From the NCBI GenBank assembly GCA_028688235.1, contig JAQTYP010000023.1:1-14753 (forward strand): DNA of 14,753 bases, written 5' to 3'. A model generated the notes under the pieces. That model saw only the letters and a program-made list of their open reading frames with translations, had not been told where the DNA came from and made no database searches. Of the stretch, positions 1 through 3,925 are shown piece after piece. This DNA comes from Methylomonas sp. (lineage in GTDB: Bacteria > Pseudomonadota > Gammaproteobacteria > Methylococcales > Methylomonadaceae). The stretch's first letter is position 1, and each line of letters opens with the position of its first letter. Position numbers and translations under genes: made by a program.

Positions 1-108
1 GCGAGGCTCAAGCATTTCAGGGCCGTTGCCACTCGTTATGACAAATTAAAACGCAATTTTGAAAGCGTCATCGCTTTGGCTTGCGCTTTCATTTGGTTAC
101 CCATGTGA
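1..108 (+). CDS. IS5-family transposase, C-terminal fragment (cut by window edge)
   Basis: Frame 1 is open from the first base to a TGA at 106-108 and encodes 35 residues. It contains ATRYDKLKRNF followed by a hydrophobic ALACAFIWL end, which is the typical C-terminus of IS5-family DDE transposases (the end of the catalytic domain with the R-Y-[DE]-K pattern). Only the last part of the protein is in the window, so whether the gene is intact cannot be judged. The terminal inverted repeat follows within a few bases of the stop, as is normal for compact IS5 elements. The family call is from motif recall; the subgroup (IS427-like) is a guess from the end sequence. Confidence 0.75.
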   Translation, partial: ARLKHFRAVATRYDKLKRNFESVIALACAFIWLPM

Positions 109-126
109 AATGGCAACAGCCCCTAG
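1..126 (+). mobile_element. Right end of an IS5-family insertion sequence
   Basis: The transposase stop at 106-108 is followed by TGGCAACAGCCC (111-122), which reads GGGCTGTTGCCA on the other strand and resembles the GGGGCTGTTGC-type terminal repeats of IS427-like IS5 elements. The bases CTAG at 123-126 are a plausible target site for this subgroup. The left end lies outside the window, so the target duplication cannot be confirmed. Confidence 0.6.
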
Positions 127-137
127 TATCAGTTATT

Positions 138-143
138 TATAAT
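138..143 (+). promoter_or_regulatory. Possible -10 box for hicBA
   Basis: A perfect TATAAT sits 12 bases outside the presumed IS end and 71 bases before the hicB ATG. No good -35 is present 16-18 bases upstream; that position falls inside the IS terminal repeat. It may be a weak or hybrid promoter, or chance in an AT-rich stretch. Confidence 0.3.
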
Positions 144-214
144 CGATTAAGCTTGACTATTGAGGCAAGTTATCCTTGTCTTTAAACCCCCGCATCATTA
201 AACGGAGAAATCCC

Positions 215-421
215 ATGGAACTCTCAGCAGTTTTAACACCAAGCCCCGAAGGGGGATATGTCGCCTTCAATCCAGAAACCGGCACAACTACACAAGGTGA
301 AACCGTTGAAGAAGCTTTGAGTAATTTGCTTGAAGCGACCGAGCTTTATCTCGAAGAATTCCCTCTTACCATCGTCGGCCGCCCTCTGCTGACCTCATTC
401 CAAGTGCCGGAACATGCCTAA
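215..421 (+). CDS. hicB: HicB-family antitoxin
   Basis: This 68-residue protein has the minimal HicB fold: a strand reading SAVLTPSPEGGYVAFNPE, a TTTQGETVEEALSNLLEATELYLEE turn and helix, and a short C-terminal tail. HicB antitoxins adopt a partial RNase H-like fold and neutralise the HicA toxin. This short type has no DNA-binding domain. I chose the ATG at 215 because GGAG at 204-207 lies 7 bases upstream; an in-frame TTG at 176 would add 13 residues without a ribosome site. The gene overlaps hicA by 8 bases. Antitoxin precedes toxin, the reverse of the E. coli hicAB order but common in other lineages. The pair lies between an IS5 end and an attC-like site, consistent with a mobile cassette. 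Confidence 0.85.
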   Translation: MELSAVLTPSPEGGYVAFNPETGTTTQGETVEEALSNLLEATELYLEEFPLTIVGRPLLTSFQVPEHA

Positions 422-635
422 ATTGCCGGTTGTCTCGGGAGCAGAGGCTGTAAAGGCTTTGCCGCGTTTGAGATTCGTGGTTGCACGGCAGCGCGGTAGT
501 CATATCATGATGCGGCGCGGCTCATCGGGTTGCGTCGTGCCAAACCACGACGCACTAAAAGCTGGTACGCTGAGCGGAGTTTTGAAACAAGCTGGTATTT
601 CCGTCGATGAATTCGTTGAGGCGCTGTATGCTTAA
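414..635 (+). CDS. hicA: HicA-family toxin (mRNA interferase)
   Basis: This 73-residue protein has a dsRBD-like alpha-beta-beta-beta-alpha fold. HicA toxins bind and cleave mRNA in the cytoplasm, stopping translation until HicB binds them. Diagnostic features are the GSH motif at residues 28-30, where His30 is the expected catalytic residue, and VVPNHDALKAGTL at 41-53 followed by the final helix (GISVDEFVEAL). Length matches small HicA proteins. The ATG at 414 lies inside the end of hicB, so translation is probably coupled. The stop codon is part of the 5' core box of an attC-like site (GCTTAAC, 630-636), as in integron cassettes. All expected key residues are present, so the toxin is probably functional. 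Confidence 0.87.
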   Translation: MPKLPVVSGAEAVKALPRLRFVVARQRGSHIMMRRGSSGCVVPNHDALKAGTLSGVLKQAGISVDEFVEALYA

Positions 636-689
636 CCACGCGCTCCAGCCAACTTCGCTAACGCTACGCGGCTGAGCTTTACATTATGT
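630..689 (+). repeat. attC-like integron recombination site 1 (3' box degenerate)
   Basis: R'' is GCTTAAC (630-636, matches RYYYAAC). After a 5-base spacer comes GCTCCAGCC (642-650), which pairs with GGCTGAGC (670-677) leaving one extra C bulged, as in folded attC sites. A 5-base spacer then leads to ATTATGT (683-689), which fits the GTTRRRY core at five of seven positions; the cleavage G is replaced by A. The position directly at the hicA stop supports the call. The degenerate core suggests it may be inactive. Confidence 0.5.
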
Positions 690-695
690 TTCACA

Positions 696-1205
696 GTGGC
701 AAATCCCATGATCCTACCGCCGAACATTATTCCTTTACTTGAGCAAACGCTAAAGAGCCCTCTGGTTCCAAGAGGAACTCCGCTTGAAATATGGAAATCC
801 GAGAATCACAGGTCTTGGATCGATATTTTTACGGAGTTGGGGATTGTGTTGTTCAACTCTGATCTTCCCGCAGATGGATTGCCAAGAGGTTATATCTTGG
901 TGGCGTACCTTTTCGATTGGGAGGCTCAATGCCAGTTCGACGGGTGGCATGCATTTGGCAATCGTTCATCGACCATTGATCAGATCATCAAGGCCTACGA
1001 GGAAGTGGGGTTAAAGGGAGAAGCTGATGCACTGCGCCGCGCTCATGCGGCATGGGAAAGGTCCAATGGAGATATGGATGCAACTTCAATGGCGTATGGC
1101 GAGCTTCGTCACGAATATTCGGTAGATCTTGACCGCTTAGAATTCTTGGTATGTTATTTCATCGATAATGCAGAGCAGCTTTTCTATGTCACAAGCGAAA
1201 CATAA
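696..1205 (+). CDS. DMP19-like (DUF4375-type) hypothetical protein
   Basis: The ORF encodes 169 residues from GTG 696, or 165 from the ATG at 708; neither start has a clear ribosome site. The central part, FDWEAQCQFDGWHAFGN followed by IIKAYEEVGLKGEADALRRA, resembles the DUF4375/DMP19 pattern (acidic 'EvqnGGf.qff.N' segment, then 'ai..leeiGa...a.il..A'). Neisseria DMP19 is a DNA-mimic protein, but that activity cannot be transferred from this weak resemblance. The protein is rich in Asp and Glu. It starts a few bases after one attC-like site and its stop is at the start of a second, so the whole unit has the layout of an integron cassette gene. It is soluble, with no signal peptide. The family assignment is tentative. 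Confidence 0.6.
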   Translation: MANPMILPPNIIPLLEQTLKSPLVPRGTPLEIWKSENHRSWIDIFTELGIVLFNSDLPADGLPRGYILVAYLFDWEAQCQFDGWHAFGNRSSTIDQIIKAYEEVGLKGEADALRRAHAAWERSNGDMDATSMAYGELRHEYSVDLDRLEFLVCYFIDNAEQLFYVTSET

Positions 1206-1267
1206 CGAATAAGGTTAGATGGTGTGAGCGCAGCGCGCGAAGCCACCATCTGAACCGTTTGTTGGAC
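1200..1267 (+). repeat. attC-like integron recombination site 2
   Basis: The 5' box ACATAAC (1200-1206) fits RYYYAAC at six of seven positions and overlaps the upstream gene's stop. GGTTAGATGGTG (1213-1224) pairs with CACCATCTGAACC (1244-1256) to give a 12-bp stem with a single bulged G at 1252, the extrahelical base typical of attC. The 19-base GC-rich segment between them forms the variable loop. A 4-base spacer is followed by GTTGGAC (1261-1267), a full match to GTTRRRY. The total of 68 bp is within the usual attC range. Confidence 0.75.
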
Positions 1268-1428
1268 AAGCCCGGTTTCGGAGGATGGCTTTATTATAAG
1301 AAAATAGCTTTTTGGAGATTTGGGGTCTTGCGGCCCGTTTCAAGCGCTGATATCGGGAAACAGACCGCAATCAGCGTGATGCCGGTCATCATCGGTGGAA
1401 TCGGGTCATTTTGACGCCATTTTCTCTA
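1268..1428. other. Non-coding stretch after the cassette array
   Basis: There is no convincing ORF on either strand. On the minus strand, GGCGTCAAAATGACCCGATT near 1390-1418 faintly recalls the ends of some IS21-type elements, but no transposase or inverted partner is visible. It is probably the non-coding remains of mobile DNA. Confidence 0.3.
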
Positions 1429-1452
1429 GTTCCCAAACTCCAGTTTGGGAAC
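1429..1452. repeat. Palindromic repeat 1 (CTCCAG core)
   Basis: Perfect 11-bp arms GTTCCCAAACT / AGTTTGGGAAC flank a central CC. It is the first of four closely spaced palindromes with a related core. Confidence 0.8.
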
Positions 1453-1460
1453 AGCATCTT

Positions 1461-1476
1461 GAAAGCTCCAGCTTTC
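1461..1476. repeat. Palindromic repeat 2 (CTCCAG core)
   Basis: Seven-base arms GAAAGCT / AGCTTTC surround CC. The core (GCTCCAGC) matches repeat 1 in layout, but the arm sequence differs. Confidence 0.75.
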
Positions 1477-1493
1477 ATTCATTAAATCAATCG

Positions 1494-1508
1494 GGAAGCA
1501 GAGCTTCC
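1494..1508. repeat. Palindromic repeat 3
   Basis: Six-base arms GGAAGC / GCTTCC surround AGA. On the minus strand the core reads GCTCTGC, a variant of the GCTC-type centre in its neighbours. Confidence 0.65.
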
Positions 1509-1514
1509 AAAACA

Positions 1515-1542
1515 TGGTAACCAAGCCGGAGCTTGGTTACCA
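1515..1542. repeat. Palindromic repeat 4
   Basis: Twelve-base perfect arms TGGTAACCAAGC / GCTTGGTTACCA surround CGGA. It joins directly to a transposase remnant whose reading frame ends here, so the palindrome marks a truncation or insertion boundary. Confidence 0.8.
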
Positions 1543-1725
1543 GCAAATTCATCCGAATTGGCGACGGCCAGAACCTCTGCGCGTTCGGCCTCGGTCAGGG
1601 CATGCACGGGTGTGTATTTCCGCTACGGACGGTAAGTCTTCCGTCGGTGTTTCACCGATTTGCCAGCGTTGCAAGGTGCGTGGACTAAGCCCGTAGCATG
1701 CGATGAGGCAACGAACCGCACGGAA
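1543..1725 (-). pseudogene. IS3-type transposase remnant (frameshifted N-terminal part)
   Basis: Read on the minus strand, one frame from 1725 gives RAVRCLIACYGLSPRTLQRWQ, a helix-turn-helix segment (GLSxRTLQRW) typical of the N-terminus of a group of IS3-family transposases. About 25 codons later the similarity moves to another frame: HALTEAERAEVLAVANSDEFA, the usual continuation in these proteins. A frameshift therefore lies near 1590-1620. The gene lacks its start (a stop precedes RAVR at 1726-1728) and the whole catalytic domain, since the frame ends at the palindrome at 1515-1542. It cannot be functional. The family assignment rests on motif memory. Confidence 0.6.
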
Positions 1726-1835
1726 CTAAACCTATAAATGCCCCAATTTCCTCGTAGCACATGAGAACGAGGGAAACGGCGCCCGTATTTACCGGCAATG
1801 GCGTCCGGCACATTGTTTTTCCGGCTATTCCGGAG

Positions 1836-1860
1836 GGCTCGGTTTTCCTTCGAGCCTTTA
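1836..1860 (+). terminator. Weak hairpin at the 3' end of the 183-aa gene
   Basis: GGCTCG (1836-1841) pairs with CGAGCC (1851-1856) around a 9-base loop, and TTTA follows on the plus strand. The uridine tract is short and only on the plus strand, whereas the adjacent gene is on the minus strand. Termination activity is therefore doubtful. Confidence 0.25.
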
Positions 1861-2409
1861 TTCGGATGGCATGGATTCTAAAATCAATGGCTCCCGCTGT
1901 TCATGGGCTTCATATTCGGCGCTAATCACTTTGAACAACAGGCGGTAGGGGACTTTCCATCGCGCCGTTTTACACTGTAAGGTAACTGTTTTTGGATTCA
2001 AGCGTATCACTTTGCCGTACATTTCCACGTTCTCCCGGCTGTTCATGAATCCAAGTACCTCGCCAATACCCACTTCATGTCGCTGCAAGCCCGTGCCCTT
2101 ACTGTTATTAATAACCGTATCGGCCTGTTCGATATTCAACCAGTAATAAGGCAATTTCCATCTTTTACCGTCAGTCAGGTTTTGCACTAATACCTTGGTT
2201 TTATTGCATTCCAGTAAAATCGCTTTGATGGGCGTATTATGGGTCTCATCGAAATATTCAATCTCCTGACCAATACGTAACACACGTTTGATACCTAATA
2301 TGCGCCGCGGGTCATCGAGCATATACTGAATCGCGACGTTCAAACGGTAAAGATCAAACGCCGATGCCGTGTCGAGCATTTTGACTACTTCACTATAGTT
2401 AACTGACAT
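1858..2409 (-). CDS. Hypothetical protein with two related beta-rich repeats
   Basis: This 183-residue protein is of no family I can name. Residues 1-40 are helical (ASAFDLYRLNVAIQYMLDDPRRI). Two similar segments follow at about 44-93 and 113-162. Each begins with a [RG]IG turn, carries short alternating hydrophobic strands (KAILLECNKTKVLVQNL and GKVIRLNPKTVTLQCKT), and ends in RWKLPYYWLNI or RWKVPYRLLFKVI. The pattern suggests a duplicated small barrel of the SH3/KOW or Tudor type, which often binds nucleic acid or protein; this is inference from strand pattern only. There is no signal peptide or membrane segment. The ATG at 2409 has only a weak upstream GGGCGA. The gene stands alone between two decayed transposases, yet its frame is intact, which argues for selection or recent arrival. 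Confidence 0.75.
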   Translation of the reverse strand: MSVNYSEVVKMLDTASAFDLYRLNVAIQYMLDDPRRILGIKRVLRIGQEIEYFDETHNTPIKAILLECNKTKVLVQNLTDGKRWKLPYYWLNIEQADTVINNSKGTGLQRHEVGIGEVLGFMNSRENVEMYGKVIRLNPKTVTLQCKTARWKVPYRLLFKVISAEYEAHEQREPLILESMPSE

Positions 2410-2592
2410 GGCGCATCGCCCATTGAATCAAAGTTTTTCCCCATCGAAATACTGTTCGCATCGAGAGAATTGCAGATAGCATAATTCATCGAATGATTAA
2501 AAGCTAACAGCGACTCAATACCACCCGAAAAAAATCCCCGCCTTGTCGCTGCCGGCAACATTGCTCGTAACCGTCCAGCTCCCCCTAAAAAC
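2410..2592. other. Intergenic stretch with a possible IS end
   Basis: I see no gene. At 2567-2585 the sequence GTAACCGTCCAGCTCCCCC lies just beyond the 3' end of the IS66-like remnant and could be its terminal repeat. The matching left end was not found, so this is only a suggestion. Confidence 0.25.
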
Positions 2593-2886
2593 TCAATCCG
2601 TCATCATCGCGGGTAGCGACGGTAAATCAGGAACGGAATATCCCTATCTGCGCTGAATAGTATCGCGCAGATACAAGAACGGCAAACTGTTTCGTAAGCA
2701 ACAGGTGGTAAAAATACAGGCAAACAACGCCAATACCCGACTGCCGTTCGGAGCGAGTATTTTGGGTAATTTTCCGTAGAATGGCCCAATGCCGCAAAGC
2801 GAGTTATGCTTCGTTATTGGTCAACGGCCATGCCGGATAGTCGAGCACGCGAACAATAGTCTCCTAATCATTCGGGAACGCTTTCC
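2593..2886 (-). pseudogene. IS66-like transposase, decayed C-terminal remnant
   Basis: The minus strand encodes ETIVRVLDYPAWPLTNNEA, then a stop where the family has Glu, then LALRHWAILRKITQNTRSE. After a +1 frameshift it continues ALFACIFTTCCLRN, TIQRR, stop, GYSVPDLPSLPA, and a terminal TGA at 2593-2595. This follows the order of IS66-type transposase C-termini (YPxTNNxAEQALRHWVIxRxISxGTR, FAxxxSVIDTCR, then a proline-rich end). A further in-frame TAG just upstream of ETIV replaces an expected Trp. At least three stops plus a frameshift make it clearly non-functional. The N-terminal part is absent: the GNAT gene begins within 100 bases on the opposite strand. Confidence 0.65.
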
Positions 2887-2963
2887 ATTTCAGAGCTTTT
2901 GTCTTACTCTGGTACAGACTTTTTTCTGTCGCTGAAGAAGCTTACTAATCAGTTTTTAACAAC

Positions 2964-2967
2964 GGGG
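2964..2967 (+). promoter_or_regulatory. Ribosome binding site deciding the GNAT start
   Basis: GGGG lies 6 bases before the GTG at 2974. The longer in-frame TTG start at 2899 has no such site and would add 25 residues not expected in a GNAT fold. Confidence 0.55.
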
Positions 2968-2973
2968 CATTTA

Positions 2974-3420
2974 GTGCAAATCCACATCGCGACCGAAGCC
3001 GACATTCCGGAACTTTGTACGCTTTTGGCCGAGCTGTTTCGGCAAGAGGCGGAGTTTAGCCCCGACAGCGGCACGCAGGCCCGCGGCTTGCGAAGCATCG
3101 TAGAAAATCCGGCTATAGGCCACATCTTCGTTGTCAAACAACAAGATAGGGCGATAGCCATGGTGAGCTTGCTTTATTCGGTATCCACGGCGCTCGGCGG
3201 ACGGGTAGCTTGGCTGGAAGACATGGTGGTCGGCGCGGAATCGCGCACGTCGGGGATAGGCTCGGCCTTACTCCAGCATGCGCTGGAATATGCGCGCCGA
3301 AACGGCTGTTTGCGGGTGACCCTGTTGACCGACCGCGACAATCAGGCCGCTCAGCGCTTCTACCAACGTCAAGGCTTTAGCGCCTCCGAGATGCTGCCGA
3401 TGCGCTTGCTATTGGACTAG
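2974..3420 (+). CDS. GNAT-family N-acetyltransferase
   Basis: From the GTG at 2974 this is a 148-residue single-domain protein, the normal length for GNAT enzymes, which transfer acetyl from acetyl-CoA to an amine. Motif A is clear: AWLEDMVVGAESRTSGIGSALL, with the pyrophosphate-binding R-x-x-G-x-G at about residues 91-96. Motif B follows (TLLTDRDNQAAQRFYQRQGF), including the Tyr near the end of the fold that often acts as general acid. The N-terminus IHIATEADIPELCTLL is the typical first strand and helix. The substrate cannot be deduced. The gene begins just beyond a dead transposase and ends 7 bases before the converging lspA stop, so the two convergent units share almost no intergenic space and no terminator is obvious. 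Confidence 0.85.
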   Translation: MQIHIATEADIPELCTLLAELFRQEAEFSPDSGTQARGLRSIVENPAIGHIFVVKQQDRAIAMVSLLYSVSTALGGRVAWLEDMVVGAESRTSGIGSALLQHALEYARRNGCLRVTLLTDRDNQAAQRFYQRQGFSASEMLPMRLLLD

Positions 3421-3427
3421 AAGCCCC

Positions 3428-3925
3428 TTAATAGACACTGCTCTCGGCCTTGCGGCCCACGCCAAAACTTTCCAACAACATTAGGCCTACGCCTATGCAG
3501 ATCGCAGAATCGGCGATATTGAAGGCCGGCCAATGCCATTGCCGATAATACACGTCGAGAAAATCGATCACATAGCCGTATGCCACCCGGTCTATCAAAT
3601 TGCCGACCGCTCCCCCCAACACCAGCGATAATGCCGAAGCCATCAAGGTCTCGTGTTTTTTAAGACGCATCAGCCACACATAAATGACACCGCTCATCAC
3701 CACAGCCAAGCCGGCGAACAGCCAGCGCTGCCAGCCTCCGGCCTGAGCCAGAAAACTAAATGCGGCGCCGGTATTATGGGCATAGGTCAGATTGAAATAA
3801 GGCAGCAGCGGTATCGATTCGTAGAGTTGCATGCTGGCGTCGATAGCCAGTTTGCTGGCCTGATCCAAAATCAACACCAGCAACGACAGCCACAACCACT
3901 TATGCATAACGGCGGATCTCGCCAT
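3428..3925 (-). CDS. lspA: Lipoprotein signal peptidase (signal peptidase II)
   Basis: LspA is the inner-membrane aspartyl protease that removes signal peptides from diacylglyceryl prolipoproteins. The 165-residue protein has four membrane segments (about 9-25, 66-86, 95-110, 138-155). It carries the family signatures NTGAAFSFLA, GGAVGNLIDR and FNIADSAI; the catalytic aspartates should be Asp112 and Asp139. The ATG at 3925 overlaps the ileS end by 26 bases. A second in-frame ATG at 3907 would give a 159-residue protein starting MHKWLWL with an 8-base overlap, and is equally plausible. The ileS-lspA pair is a standard gammaproteobacterial operon, with lspA probably translated by coupling to ileS. 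Confidence 0.96.
   Translation of the reverse strand: MARSAVMHKWLWLSLLVLILDQASKLAIDASMQLYESIPLLPYFNLTYAHNTGAAFSFLAQAGGWQRWLFAGLAVVMSGVIYVWLMRLKKHETLMASALSLVLGGAVGNLIDRVAYGYVIDFLDVYYRQWHWPAFNIADSAICIGVGLMLLESFGVGRKAESSVY

Noticed and set aside
153..176. TTGACT at 153-158 as a -35 box for hicBA with TATCCT at 171-176
   Set aside because: The spacer is only 12 bases, too short for a sigma-70 promoter.
1390..1420. Minus-strand GGCGTCAAAATGACCCGATT resembling IS21-type ends
   Set aside because: No second copy, inverted partner or istA/istB coding remnant was seen, so the likeness is too weak to call.
1429..1542. CRISPR array
   Set aside because: The palindromes differ in arm sequence and length and are unevenly spaced, with no constant repeat or regular spacers.
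1623..1811. 62-codon minus-strand ORF
   Set aside because: It runs out of frame through the IS3-type remnant and shows no protein-family pattern.
2604..2789. 61-codon minus-strand ORF in the gap before the GNAT gene
   Set aside because: It is one frame of the decayed IS66-like transposase and has no independent start or ribosome site.
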